A stretch of 64,000 nucleotides of DNA from assembly GCA_026745465.1 (NCBI GenBank), contig JACYXH010000363.1, positions 3,738,001 through 3,802,000 on the forward strand, given 5' to 3'. The notes beneath the pieces are model-generated. The model searched no databases and had not been told where the DNA came from. It saw nothing but the letters and a program-made list of their open reading frames with translations. Each line of letters begins with the position of its first letter. The stretch's first letter is position 1. The position numbers and the translations under genes were made by a program. Shown piece by piece: positions 1-14,426 of the stretch. This DNA comes from Lota lota. Lineage: Eukaryota > Chordata > Actinopteri > Gadiformes > Lotidae.

Positions 1-542
1 GGGTCTTGGTAGCCGACCTCTTGTGGTTGGAGGTGAGGTCGATCACCCTTCCAATGTTCTTCCACATGACATAGAGCATGGCGGAGACAAAGATGTGATA
101 CTCGATGTTGAAGGGATACAGATAGTAGAGGCTGTTGGAGAACATGGAGCAAGCGCTGGTGGTGCAGTTACAGTGAGGCTCTGAGTGCACTGCAACACAA
201 ATGGGGAAACAAATACAGTTAGATGGCAGAGAAACAGCTCCAGCCAAAGACAACAAATTCCAAAAATGTCCAGCCTTAGCTAACGCTCCTTTTAAACTGT
301 AAGGTTGTGCCAACTAAATCCCAACCCTCCTTTTATGTAATAATACTTGACACAAAATTATTATTATGTAAACCTTTGTTAAAAAAGGTGACCAAACAAA
401 GTTATTGATTTGTGGAAAAGACTGCTCATATATTTCTTTTTTATTATACAATTTTATTATGTTTTTTTACCGTACATAACTGTTAAGACAACAGACTACA
501 AGACTACAGCCTACAACACTGACTCACTTTGAATCACTTCCT

Positions 543-603
<61 letters not shown>

Positions 604-1080
604 CATTTGGTTTTGTATTGTTGGCAAGAAAAGGAAATAACAGGGCTAGCTTGTTAACAGGACCCATTACACCTATTTCTATTTCTTCATAAGGTAATAC
701 TACTCCGACCTGTTCCCTGATGTTTTGGAGGCTGGCCATGTTGGAGGCCAGCCATTACGAAAGTGTATACCCAAGAACAGCTTTTTGTAACCACTGCAGC
801 ACACATACTAGAGTTCAACTGCGGTATTCTACTGCATCTTCTATATCCGAAACCACCACCCCCAACCCTTCTGACCCCAAAGGGGAAAAAAAGCTACCAC
901 CATACTCCTGCACTCTTTAATTAAAAATGGAACAACAGCCAGAGTGCAGCCAGCCTCACAGTCAGCCGGATATGAGGAGCAGCAGTCGAATCCCCCAACC
1001 CATGGCTTAGATGTATCAGTTACTGTAATTGCAGCACCCTTGGGAGTAGCTTTCCTGAGACAAAGCCGTCTGAGGTCAAG

Positions 1081-1115
<35 letters not shown>

Positions 1116-2579
1116 GGAGGAGTCGATGAGGAGGGTAGCGGAGGTTGGGGTGTGGGGAAAGGGTTGCTGTGTGCCTCTTGAAACCTAATAGAGAGGTGCT
1201 CAACACAAGCAAGACCTGTTGGGGATGTCTGACCCACCTCCCCTCCCCTGGCGCCTCCCCTCTCTCCCCATTCATGTATGCATTGAGGTGGGTTCTCAAG
1301 TGGACTATTGTATTTTCCTTGGAGGTACAAGCCAGCAATCGACCCCTTGGCCCTTACCTATGGTGAGGTTTCCATAGCCTAGTGCATACAGCCTTCTCTT
1401 GTGGTTGTTCAGGAAGTGTTCTGCTTCTGACATCATTCCATTGCACCACAGGAGAAGGTTGGTGAATACGGCGTGGATTACACCGAATCTGAAGACAAGA
1501 GGAATAGATTTAGAGGAAGAATAGATGACTGTTAATGGAAATGTCCAATTGAAGTAATAGTATTATGTTAAACAGGGTAAACATGGGACTTTGAGTGTAC
1601 ATTTCTGTCAGGTTTCTTGCTTACCGCTCAAATGTTTCAAAGTTCTTGATGACATCCTTGATGTGGAACCATAGAAAATGCACCTTAAGAAATAAAACCA
1701 AAAAGATGTGAACACGTCAAATATTGAAATGAATATGAGGCCTATGAATAAGTCCAACATGAAATGCAAAATTCACATTGATAGAAATTAGGAAATAATT
1801 GAATATCTCAACAAATCACATTCATTAAAGCTTAAGAAAATGGCAGAAATACTTACAATCAACACATAACACTTAAACAGAGGCGTCAATAAACGTAGGC
1901 CTACCTGTGCTATTGTGTGGGTTGCATGGACAACAGGGTAGACTCCAAGCACATGCGACACACAGGAATTGAAGCCCACGTAATGACCAATACGGAACGC
2001 GTCCATAATCAATGATAGCAGTGCAAGAAGAGTCAAACCACCTATCAGCAAAGAATATTCATAGTTAGAAGTGGTATCATCTAAACACAGTAAGTAGTTT
2101 CCTCAAGTATTCAAGCTTTGCTTGGGAATTATTTAGAAAATGTGTAGGCCTATATGGCATAATCAGATGTTTTTATAGTGTACTCACCTTAAACATTTAG
2201 ACTTACCTCTTATCCAGCAGGTCGTGGCGTGCACATCTTTCTCCGTCAGGAGGTCGCTCTTTCTGTCCCTGATCCAGATGTACCACAACATCCACATCAA
2301 CTGGATGATCATTAGGCATGTGATAAACGACAACAGGTTCTCTTCCGTAACAGAGGGGCCATGGTGCGCAATGGCCAGCATCAGCGCCAACCCGATCAGG
2401 AGCACATTGGTGCCATATTGGCCACTGAGGATCTCCGAGCTCTTTCTCGGATAGTCCGCCGACAAGTTGAGTTTTATCTTGGTGAATATCTTCTTCTCGT
2501 GCTCGGAGCTGGACGACGAGGACGAGCTGTTGCAATACTTGTTTAAACACATAATATCCAGGCCACTGTGTTCCACCAT
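1..2579 (-). CDS. otop1: Otopetrin-1 proton channel, 5' part (3' end beyond window)
   Basis: Otopetrins are dimeric proton-selective channels of the plasma membrane; OTOP1 serves otoconia/otolith formation and acid sensing. Five coding exons are visible on the minus strand: 2579-2207, 2041-1905, 1683-1625, 1488-1358 and 189-1 (incomplete), all with GT-AG introns and matching phases. The family-typical start MVEH lies at 2579 in a strong Kozak context (GCCATGG); an in-frame upstream ATG at 2663 would add 28 residues. The N-terminus carries eight serines in a row. Recognisable membrane-domain stretches are QYGTNVLLIGLALMLAIAH, FITCLMIIQLMWMLWYIW, RIGHYVGFNSC and VHFLWFHIKDVIKNFETFER, then FGVIHAVFTNLLLWCNG, a Cys-rich loop HCNCTT and SLYYLYPFNIEYHIFVSAML. 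The remaining membrane segments lie beyond base 1. OTOP1 is preferred over OTOP2/3 because tmem128, lyar and zbtb49 follow, as in human 4p16. Confidence 0.96.
546..600. repeat. (AT)n microsatellite in otop1 intron 4
   Basis: About 27 uninterrupted AT units. They sit in the 1.17-kb intron between the fourth and fifth visible otop1 exons. The open frames running through it encode only Tyr-Ile repeats and are artefacts. Confidence 0.97.
1082..1114. repeat. G33 homopolymer in otop1 intron 4
   Basis: An uninterrupted run of about 33 G on the plus strand (C in the otop1 transcript), followed by AGGAGGAG. Its length is likely to be unreliable in any assembly. It generates spurious polyproline and polyglycine frames on the two strands. 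Confidence 0.95.
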
Positions 2580-5448
2580 GGCGGCAAAAATGTATGACAC
2601 CGCAGTCCCAAGAGAAGAGCAAAGTAAATCCTGTGCGCTATAAGTGCGTCCGGGGGAGGCCAAGTGCGTAACGCGCTGTTACAATGTGAGGATTCAGACC
2701 GACAGTCGCCGTGCCAAACATGCTCATTCAATCTTCATGGCCGGTTCAGTGGTCACACATAGATTCAATGTCCAGCCATAGAATGGATGCACTTGTTGTC
2801 ATATTTGAATTACTTTACCTCTTCGAATGCGGACTATCCGATTCGAAGAAAATACAAAATGTGAGATTTAATCAAAGATCCTCTTTAAACAGCCATCTGT
2901 TTTCCTTGCCAACTGTTGACAAAAGAACATTCACAGAACGCAGGATTATTCAGAATAAAAACGAGTTAATTCCATTCGGATATTTGCCATTCAGTCTATT
3001 GGAAACGCGACCACCGTCCTTTTAAATCTGTTGAATTCCGTTCAGTGTGGATATCGGGTGTCAGGCCCACCAGAAGGATAAATAACTTTGAGAAAGGTGA
3101 GACTCTTTACAGGTGTGAGTTGGTGGCTGGTCGAAAGGTGCGCATCAATGCAATGCAACATAAATCCCACAGGTCTTATTTGTTTGAACCTGTTAAGATG
3201 AATACGCACGCTTCTTAGGCTACTTACCAAATATCCACATGTCCATTTATTAAATTTTTGTAGATCTTGCAACAGGAAAAGCTCCGACCAGCCGATTCCA
3301 GATCCTTGCATGAGATTCCAGATTATTAAAAGATCTAAATAAAACAATTGAATGAACGCGAGTGATAGCCTAAACAAATTAATTTGTGATTGACGTCTTA
3401 CAAATATAGATTTAGTGGAACTAAACGAGTACAACTTTGAATCTGACCCCATTCTTATATAGGTCGCCCTCCCTGGATGTGCCCAAACGAAGACACATGC
3501 CTCATGCTACCGTTGAAGAAATACCTTTATTTTTGAAGGTCTTGCTGGTCATGATTCATGAGTGCGAGGAAAAATACAACAATGGATTCACGAGTATTCA
3601 AAGCGTTTGTACTGTTCGTTTTCTGGCTCCGAGGTGTTCACTGAATTGCCAGACCATCCGCATAGTATCGATTTGTCAGTCATTGCACGTTTGCATGATC
3701 AATAAAAAAGTGATAGCTCTATCCTCCCGTCATCAAAGCATCCTAATAGGGGTTTGATCATCCAATAAACACGTTGATTGGATTGGAAGTGTTTTGCAAA
3801 TTAACGACAACATTATCAATTCAGGATGTCACTTTAATTTGTCTTTCTGCAAGTAATAAAGGCCTCCTGGATATTAGGGGCAACCAAAGTAACGCTCAAG
3901 CATAGATAATACTGTGAAAAGGTTCAACAAGTAGGCTAATGGCGCTACCCTACGGTCTATTGGCACTACTTAAGTTGTGTCAGTATAGGATGCTTCTTTT
4001 GCTGTTGACCAATAGATTGAGGATGTTAGTCAGATCAATAATTGTCATGCTACAAGGTTAATGGTTATAGGACCAAGCGGTCCAGCTTCAACAAGGGATG
4101 TGGCGATTGGCTAATTTGCTAAATGGGGTGACCTAGTCCAATCACTGGCCTGTTTAGTTATTATGGGGGAAAAAAGTGGTTTTACCATTTCCCCTAACCC
4201 TCATGTCATCTCCTTATGCAGGCCTTTAAATTTAATCTGTTTTAGATTTAAAGCCTTTTCTACCATTTTCCACCAAGTCACTGTATATGTGGGTCCTGAT
4301 GGGATCATAAAATGCATGTCAAATTAGTAAGAGTATGTGTCATATTCACCCATTGTGTAATGATATAAATGATGGTTGAATGTAGAAACTGTCACGATAC
4401 ATTGTGTTGAAATGCCATTATCAAGTTGGACAAATCCAGTGGTTGAAATTAAATACATTTTAATCAAATAATATATAAAAAAGGAACATTAAAAAAGTTA
4501 TACAAATATTGTATACGGTCATTATACCAACTTAAAAAAAAGGAACATTATATATACAAGTCAAACATGTTCTCAAAAGAACAAGTTGACAAGAATTTCT
4601 GTATTGTTCTATAAAATACGTTGCCCACACAAACAGCAAATCAGATTGTATACAGTTGTGATTATTAATCAATGTAATGTTTCAACAAATACTATGACAC
4701 ATTTAGCTGAATGGAGTATTTATAGACAACACAGAAACATCATAATCAAATGGTAAAGTCCCTCTTCAATATCAAATAGTACAATACGTGGTAAAGCAAT
4801 AGTTAAAGGTGTAGTTTAATTTAGTCCAACTGTAAAACATTAGTCAAGTGTGCAATTTAGTTGTAGCAATAACATTTCTCTCCATTCAAACAATGTTTGC
4901 TATTGTGGAAGATTTATATGCTACTTAAATAAATAATTTGCTTTTTGAAAAACCAAACAGCTTATGCTGTGTTGTTATTTAAAATCAATGTATTTAAAAT
5001 AATTTGATTGCATTATTGTGCACCATAGAACAGGTGGTGAAAAATGGTACAAATATGATGCATTAGTGCATTTCAGAAATCAAGCAATTATATCCCTATC
5101 AATATTTTTTCTTCTCAGTCTCTTCTCACTTCAAGTGACATTCATAACCTCAGAGATAGACAAGTCTAAAAAAATGTTTCTGAACCCTTCTTTGGCATAT
5201 AAATTTACTTGTTTGGTTTTAGCTTCGGATTTATCACCTCTCTGCACAGCTCTGGTACAAACATACATTTATAAATCACATTGAAGTAAGTGAATGAACA
5301 AACACAACGCTGGACTGAATTTAGACTGAATTTAGAATTTGGACTGCAACAAAAGGAGTGGATTTAAATCATCGAGTACATTTTACAGTACTGTACTCTG
5401 AATTTGTTGATCATGTACAGTTTCCTTTCACAAATCTCACCGGTTATC
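2580..5448. other. Interval between otop1 start and tmem128 stop
   Basis: This stretch holds the otop1 upstream region at its left side and the tmem128 3' UTR at its right side. I see no further exon. Short open frames here (for example 2711-3025 and 3437-3757) have no family resemblance and no splice context. AT-rich non-repetitive sequence dominates from about 4200 to 5300. A minus-strand ATTAAA hexamer near 4816 could be a tmem128 polyadenylation signal, but this is weak. Confidence 0.5.
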
Positions 5449-8400
5449 TTAGCCAAGTAAAGAGATCAGCATCACTATGCCCATGAACTGAGTGAACAGG
5501 ATGAGTGGTGTGAAGAAGGACCAGACTGGCCACAGTGCTATGTTCAAACTGTAAAGAAAAACATAAAAATACATTGCTTCAGAAAATCTTAGCATATCAA
5601 ATCCTCAGCATTATATCAGAATATTTAAAGACTTTCGATCAGGTTCCACTTTGTTGCTGCAACCATTTCCATGAAAGCAAGAAGGATCAGTCAAAGGCAT
5701 GATAACATGTTTCCATTTCATTGTAATCCATTCATGAAAGACTAATTTGTTCAAAAATAAGTTTATGGTCCAACTGTTTACCGACATGAGATAGTTTACT
5801 TTAACGGATTACAGAACAGAACAGAATAATTTATGTTTCCTATAACTGGTGATTCTACCTGCAAGATGCTGCAATGAAGGCTGCTGTGGTAATGGGAGGG
5901 ATGGCAGGGTATTCTTGGTCATAGTGCTTGATGCCTTTATACCACTCCAGGTACACAATGCAAAACGCGGCCAGGGTAAGGCAGATTCCAAGGAGTGACA
6001 AACCCACATTAAACCACCAACTGTGAAAGAGAGGGAGAGGGAAAAAACCCCCACTGACAACAGGTTTCTAACATACTAATGTTATGAATGCACATAAGTG
6101 TTAAAATTATTGTTGATAGAAATGTTTGATGAATGGGAATGTACTCAAATGGCAATCCTCACCTTTTGATGTCTTCGTTCTGCATGAGAACACTCAGGAA
6201 GTCGACATAGTATGTGACAGCCGCAGACGCCATTATCCAAAAGACAGAATGACTGTTAACGCGCGGGAGAGGTTTTGCCTCTTCTTCCTTTTTACCTTAA
6301 AAGATAAAGAAACAAGACTGTTTAGAAGTCTGCAAATACATCCTTATTCACTTCTTTGGTGTCGAAGATGCATTGTTGAATCTGGTAGCCTAACTTGCGT
6401 TATACAACTTGTATCAAGCATTTAGTCTATTTTGCATGACTGTATTCACTTAAGCCTATTCACCTATTTGTGCGCGTTTTATTCCCATATCCCAAAGTGA
6501 GAAAGAACACAAGCTTTTTCTTCTTTATGTCATGCTTGACTTCACTCCCTTGCCTATTTCCTTAGATATTCATCCTTTGGTCTCTTAACAAGCATGTCCC
6601 CTATCCTGCATGTGTGGGGAGGTAGGAGTCCCCAGAGGAACATACATGAATACAGGGAGAACATGTGAACTCTACACAGAGAAAGGGCCCTGTGTGTGAA
6701 CCAAGGACCCACTGGCCGGGCAGCTCCAGTGGGAACCTCCATGGCAACGCAAGGTTGCAGTGCAAACCATCTTCTCTTTTCAGCCATTTCCGAGTGAGCA
6801 ACAATCCCTTTAAATGGAGCTTCTTAAGACATCCGTTACCAATATAATTTGTGAAAATCACGTTGTTGTGCTGATTCTGGCACAGAGCCTTCATGAGAAC
6901 GCACCGGCCACAAAGGTAAACAATAGCAGTAGCACTTTGGTCTTTCTGATAACATTTTGTAAAGTACCTGGATGGTGATTCCTTGTTTTGTTTATGATGT
7001 GACGCACATTGAAAAGACGAAAGGACTATTGTTTATATTTGTGGCAGGCGTGCACAAACTAACTGCTTTTCGGCAGAATAGGTACCATTAAGTCATTTTT
7101 ACAAATGATATTGGAAACTGATGTTTTAGTAAAGTGACGGTTATGATGGTTTGATCGCTGACCAGTATTGTCCTTTAACAAATAATAAATAAATAAATTA
7201 CATTAAGTACGTGTATTTTTATTCATTCATATAAGCCTGTATATTAAATCACCACAACCATAGGACTTTAAGAGCTGCCGTGTAGGCCAGGAACTATTCA
7301 GGACCACCTATTATTCGCAGACAAAGAGCAAACAAAGACCTCCTGCCTCCTTGCCTCCTCCACTCATTCAGAACCAGACTCCCCTCGTACCAAAGAACTC
7401 TCATCAACTCTTGTGTACTTTAACATCCAGCATTTACATGCATTTTGTATTGTAGGCCTACGTTTTACATTTCGTATTTTTCATGATGGTGAAATATAAT
7501 ATATTATAGTATATCTGCGATTACGTTATGTAGGCAGACATCTTTTAGTGTAGACTTTATACTTTCCTCAACCAAACAAGAAATTACCTATTTCAAATAA
7601 ACAAGCTCATCTCACTTAAATAAAAGCGATGTTTAAAATAAAATAGAATAAATCTATATTTCTGCTATGGTCAATTTAAACTACAACCTTGACCTCTAAA
7701 GAACTTCCTCGAAAGTCGTACCACGTTAAAAAGGAACCACAAAGTGTTACAGTAAAGTATTGGATTTCCTCCAGAATCTGAGAATCATCTCAGTAGCTCA
7801 AACATTTGTTTCTGGTCTAACAGATAGGCATCTTTGAGATAAGCTTAATTTTTGGAGGGCTTTTAAACTCCATACTTTAGTGGTTGATTACATGTATCAA
7901 AATCAGCTGTTGAAGTATCAAGTCTGTGCCCTGAAAAGTCCAGTACGAAATCCATGCCCTGAACAGATACTAGTAGTCAGCCTTCGCATTTCTTTGTGCA
8001 GAAGAAAAAACTGCTGGGCATGCAAGAACCAAGACCTCAGATCCAGATGAAGAATCACACATAATACCTGACTCCATCCAACACGAATCATTCAAGAGTC
8101 AAACGACGGGTGAGCTGTTTGCTTTTTTTTTCATATTAATTAACCGTTAAGGCGGGACATGGTAGATGTCTTATCATGTTGCTTCCAGTGCTTGCCAAGG
8201 TCTGCCTACAATCAAAACAATTAAGAATTGCTGGAGTCCTTCCACAGGGCATTGAGTTTAGACAATTGCCCATCCTACCCGCTCACTAAGAGTCCTTTGT
8301 TTGAATTTCTAAAAGCTTCACATATTCCCGGAAATGTTCATATGTACGGTCATTTTCGTTCTCACATAACTTTCGAATGAACAATATGGGCCTGTACGCA

Positions 8401-8770
8401 TTCAAATGCCAGCTAAGCGTCATGCTGTGTTATCAACAGATATAACGTTACATATATTCCGACTGAAATCGTTACTTCTACGAACATTAACTGTTACAAG
8501 GTTAGGATATGGAATATATATATATAGGCCTACCGATCGATAATTGATATATGTGGTATCTGATGTGTATATGTATTGAATCTGAAGTCTTCGTACAATA
8601 TAACGCTCATATTCAACACTTGATCACCCACAGACGAAGTTGCAGCTAACACTTATTACGCTTGCGTTACCCTTTTCCTCATTGTCATCCAATGTAGATC
8701 CTTGCAGAAGAAGTTCGGCATCTCTCCTAAATCTGTTTCGTAAAGTTGCAAGTTCACTGTTGTCGAGCAT
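5449..8770 (-). CDS. tmem128: Transmembrane protein 128
   Basis: TMEM128 is a small four-pass membrane protein of unknown biochemical function, thought to reside in the ER. Four coding exons on the minus strand: 8770-8671 (start ATG, residues 1-33), 6295-6163, 6020-5859 and 5548-5449 (stop TAA). All introns are GT-AG and phases close, giving 164 aa against about 165 in human. The N-terminus is charged and cytosol-like ([16 protein letters not shown]), followed by [10 protein letters not shown]. Predicted membrane segments are [37 protein letters not shown] with [26 protein letters not shown] and [18 protein letters not shown]. The first exon is separated by a 2.4-kb intron and has no long open frame around it, so it was found by eye from its similarity. 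It lies between otop1 and lyar on the same strand, the human order. Confidence 0.95.
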
Positions 8771-8900
8771 GTCTTTTTTATTTTTATTGAATTGCTAGAT
8801 ATAGAGACCTTATTTAAAACAGTTCTGGGTTAGCCCCTCGGTTCTACAGTACTTCCTGTTCGTAGGGGCAGGTTGGTGACGTAGAGTTAAACGCAACGAT
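8771..8900 (-). promoter_or_regulatory. Probable tmem128 promoter with ETS and CRE-half sites
   Basis: Directly upstream of the tmem128 start codon lie ACTTCCTG at 8851-8858 (ETS-type on the minus strand) and TGACGTA at 8877-8883 (CRE-like). There is no obvious TATA box. Such sites are usual in housekeeping promoters, but the transcription start was not determined. Confidence 0.45.
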
Positions 8901-10715
<1,815 letters not shown>

Positions 10716-13452
10716 TTAATTTACAAGTTTAACTTTGTCTTTCAAAACCTTGAATTTTGGATTTCCCTTGATCTTCTTGTTGAAAAGGGCCATCAACTGC
10801 TCCTCTGATTTGAAATTGCTCTCACTGCTGAAAGAGTAGTACGCTGCCAAAACCTGTTAACAAAACATCAGATTGAGCCATCTAACAAATGTATATTTTC
10901 CATGTTATGTTATCAGGTTATGGGTTTGAAGTCGTTGAGAGTGTATGGTGTCTCTGAAATGAAAAGTTCTCACCTTCTTTCTGAGTTTTTTCACCGAAAG
11001 CTCTTGGTCAGGTGATTGTCTGATGACGGCCTTAATTGTTCCCTTCCAGTTGAATTTGCCTGGAGTCAGAGAACATGCATTAAACTATCAATCAATACAA
11101 TGTTCTTAGGTCACCAGGCATCCAGCTACCACCCATTTGATTATCACATTAAACTAGTGATAGATAAATAAAATGACATGAACTAAAATCCCCAACACTG
11201 ACACCTAGTGACTCTTTCTTCAAATGCAAAAAGTATATCAAATACTGTCATGAAATCTGTTACCTTTGGAAGCTTCTCGTTCCTCAACCTCCTCTGCCAT
11301 TTGGCTTTCATCTTGGTCATCTAGGAAAAATCCAAACATGAGAATGTTTTTTATATTAAAGCTAGGGTAGAAAATTTTGATAAACCAGCCCAAGTCGGTT
11401 GATTTTTGAAAAAATCCAATCCCTCGCATCAGGACCAAAGCCACTCCCGCAAAAACACATGTGAAGCTTGCCATCTGTAGCAATAGGTCTGCCAAGCCTT
11501 GAGGAAGACTCCGGTCATGCGCAATTAGTGCACAGGCAAAGTGCGTGCAGGAAGCTAGGTAAGTAGGTAGACAGACCGGCCATCCAATCATTAAAACATT
11601 TAAAAAGACAAGATAAAATCGTTTTTTTTATTTATTGATTGCGGTCGGAATGAGAGAGAATTTCAACAAATATGACCAAAAATGCTCCTAAAATAAATTG
11701 CCTACCCTAGCTAATAGAAAAATGACTCCAAGTAAAACATGTAATTAAACTGCATCTCAGCTGCAGCCTGTCTTAATGCTCCTGAACTACACACAAAAAA
11801 GCAACATTATTATAGATGTGTGATGATTGAGGCTCAATTCAGAATGCAGATTGGCACAGAACGACATTTACAAAAATATCATGTGCATTGTCTTACCTTC
11901 AGAGCAGTCCTTGCTTTTCTTCCTTTTCTTTGTAGACGTCTCGTTCCCATCACTCTGTCCATTCTGTTCTCCATTTTCCTCTGAGGCATGTTTTCTTTTC
12001 TTCACCTTTTCTCCTTGTTCAACGGTGGAGCCATTTTCTGCACCCTTCTTCGTCTTCCCGTTCTTCTGCTGCCTGGCCTCTTTACGCTCCCTCTTGTTCA
12101 GCTTCTTCTTCTCCTCTTTAGGAGGCAGCTCCTCTGATGATCCATTCTGCACATTTACGTCAGCTGGAGTCTCTTCGGGTGTGGTATTCAGCTTTGAGGC
12201 TTCTGCTCCCTTTCAAATTATAAATGGACCGATAGTGCAGATCACATACTTGAGTATTCGTCACAGGAAAAAATATGCAAGGCTGCCAATGTTATGCAAT
12301 TTAACAATGTCTGTTCAATATAGGAAATAAAGGATTTGTGGCTTGGAATACAGAGTGATTGGACAGATCGCAATGTCATTTACACAGAGCATGCATTTAA
12401 ATAATACTGCTAGTTATGCCACCAAATTCTAGTTATACATGAAAGGCATCTACTTGAAGTTGTTGGTTAAACGCTTTACCATTGATGGAGATTGTTTGGA
12501 GTAGACTAAAACCAGTAGCATATTGTTGAATATATGAAATGTCTTACATTGGTTGTAGCTGCAGAAAAGATTTCCCAGACTTCGTCCTGTAGTTTAGGAT
12601 TGGTAATTCTCAAACTGTTTTTCATCCAGTTCTGATGAGCAGCCATATGGGAATAGGAACAGTGAGTTACCTACTACAAGCTTTCAGCATACAATATCAG
12701 AGTTTGTCCAATGAGCTTGGACATTTGTATCCTGTAAAACATCATGAGACTAGTATAAACAAAGTTCAGATAGATACAATATATATACACACACTGAGTT
12801 TATTTATATAATCACCAACCTGAAACTTAGCTTTCTTTCTTGGGACGTTATCATATGAACTGACTTGACTGAGGATGTCCTTCATCTTTTGACTTACTCC
12901 TGGTTTGTTCATGGCATCATGAATCCTCTGTTGAGGAGATAGAAAATACCAAATTAGAATGTACTTTTATTATTTGCATGCTTTGATGATCAGAAACAAT
13001 GATTCTTGTCCAACAACATGGCCACACTTTTTTTTTTTATGTATGATGACTATAAAATGTGGGTGTCGTTAAGACATCCATCTGCATTCTCGTTTACCTG
13101 AATCCACTGCTGCTGTTTAACGTCCCCTTTGTTTGACTTCGCCTCAAAGCCCTTCCCTCCATACTTCTGGTCTTCACTGATGCATTTTATGTGATTCCTA
13201 TAGTCATTGCCCCTGTTGTCAACCAATTGAAACAAACACATAATCAACAGACGATCATAGTGCACGGCGATGTCAATATCAACGCAGTGAAGCTAGTGAA
13301 ATTAAAATTGTGTATTTCATTTATATTTACCAAAAGTCTTTCCCACAGTCTATACAAGAGAGAACTTCGCATCCTCTACACATATTCACGTGTTTCTCAA
13401 CAGCGGCTTTCTTCAGCGATTCGCCACACGCATTGCAGGTGAAAAATACCAT
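10716..13452 (-). CDS. lyar: LYAR, cell growth-regulating nucleolar protein
   Basis: LYAR is a nucleolar zinc-finger protein involved in rRNA synthesis/processing and gene repression. Eight coding exons on the minus strand: 13452-13331, 13212-13098, 12927-12820, 12631-12548, 12209-11897, 11320-11264, 11059-10974 and 10853-10716 (stop TAA). Phases close to 340 aa (human 379). The N-terminus carries two C2HC zinc-binding modules: C6-C9-H21-C25 and C33-C36-H48-C51, the latter in CIDCGKDFWGNDYRNHIKC. Then follow KCISEDQKYGGKGFEAKSNK, the conserved VPRKKAKFQNWMKNSL joint, and a Lys/Glu-rich low-complexity middle encoded mostly by exon 5 (KEEKKKLNKRERKEARQQK, VKKRKHASEE, KKRKKSKD), which probably serves nucleolar targeting. 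The conserved C-terminal domain begins GKFNWKGTIKAV and ends KFKVLKDKVKLVN. The shorter middle accounts for the length difference from human. It is transcribed divergently from zbtb49. Confidence 0.97.
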
Positions 13453-14426
13453 GTTTATAACTATCTCCCCTTTAAAACAATGAACTCATTCATAAAAAAT
13501 ATAACATTAGGGAATGTATTACAGCAGATATTATCACATCGACCACGTCTTTACAACGTAAGCTAAAGTTAGCAAGCCAAAGCTGACACGAGGCTAACCA
13601 TTAGCAGTAACACAGAACACCAACTGCTGAATATAGATATATTAAATCGGAATAAAACCCCTGTTCGTAAGACATTTGTTCTCCACAGTTAGCGAGATGT
13701 GTAGTGAGAATAATCCAGTTGGGAAAAACTTTCCAAAACACACGTGACCACACTGAGGCAGAAAACGGTAGCTACACACTACATTGCTCTGTAAGCCAAC
13801 ATAGCCTAATCAAAAGTTCCGAGGTGGATGGTTCCTGCTTGTGAAAAATGCGCATTAAATAGTGTAGCTTTGGCAATTACGTCGATACGTGTTTTTAAAT
13901 AATGTATAACTAATTTTGAACGCTGAGCCGTTTCTATTGCATGTCAATACTATTAGATATACATGCAGTTATATGTAAATAGTGCGCATTACACGATGGA
14001 CCCGGAAGTGAGGTAACGTAAAGAAAAGTGACCACTCAAGCAAATAAAAGGTGAATGGCTGACAACATATTTGTTTATGTATCTATTTTGCAAGTATGAA
14101 GCTTTGTAGTAGCTTCATTCAATGGGGATGAGGTATAGTTCCGCTAACTTATCCAAATAAATATTGTGGTTGGAAATGACACTTCGAAACCTTGCACAAT
14201 CTTACAGCATACAAATCCTAGTAGCTTTGGAGGTATTTGTCGAATTTCTTCATGATTGGTCTCTGAGCAAACCGAAACGGTTGTCCGACCGGATGTTATG
14301 TTGTATGTAATGTCCACGCCGATGTATTCAACAAAGTTGTTATATCATTTTAATATTTTTTTTCATGTTGTTGACATTCATCCATTAGTTGTTTTGATGG
14401 CTCCGTCGTTCAACAGTTGAGCGACC
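13453..14426. promoter_or_regulatory. Divergent promoter interval between lyar and zbtb49
   Basis: The two start codons point away from each other across 974 bp. The interval holds a CACGTG E-box at 13741-13746 and a consensus ETS/GABP site CCGGAAGT at 14002-14009. It has no long repeat and no TATA box at an obvious position. The 5' UTRs of both genes must lie here, but their start sites are not visible. The head-to-head arrangement suggests a shared housekeeping promoter. Confidence 0.6.

Noticed and set aside
841..1338. 165-residue minus-strand frame with a polyproline run
   Set aside because: Its length depends on the G33 homopolymer; it lies within otop1 intron 4 and has no recognisable domain.
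2580..2663. Upstream in-frame ATG at 2663 as the otop1 start
   Set aside because: The ATG at 2579 has the better Kozak context and gives the MVEH start typical of fish Otop1; the extra 28 residues have no recognised family counterpart, though use of 2663 cannot be excluded.
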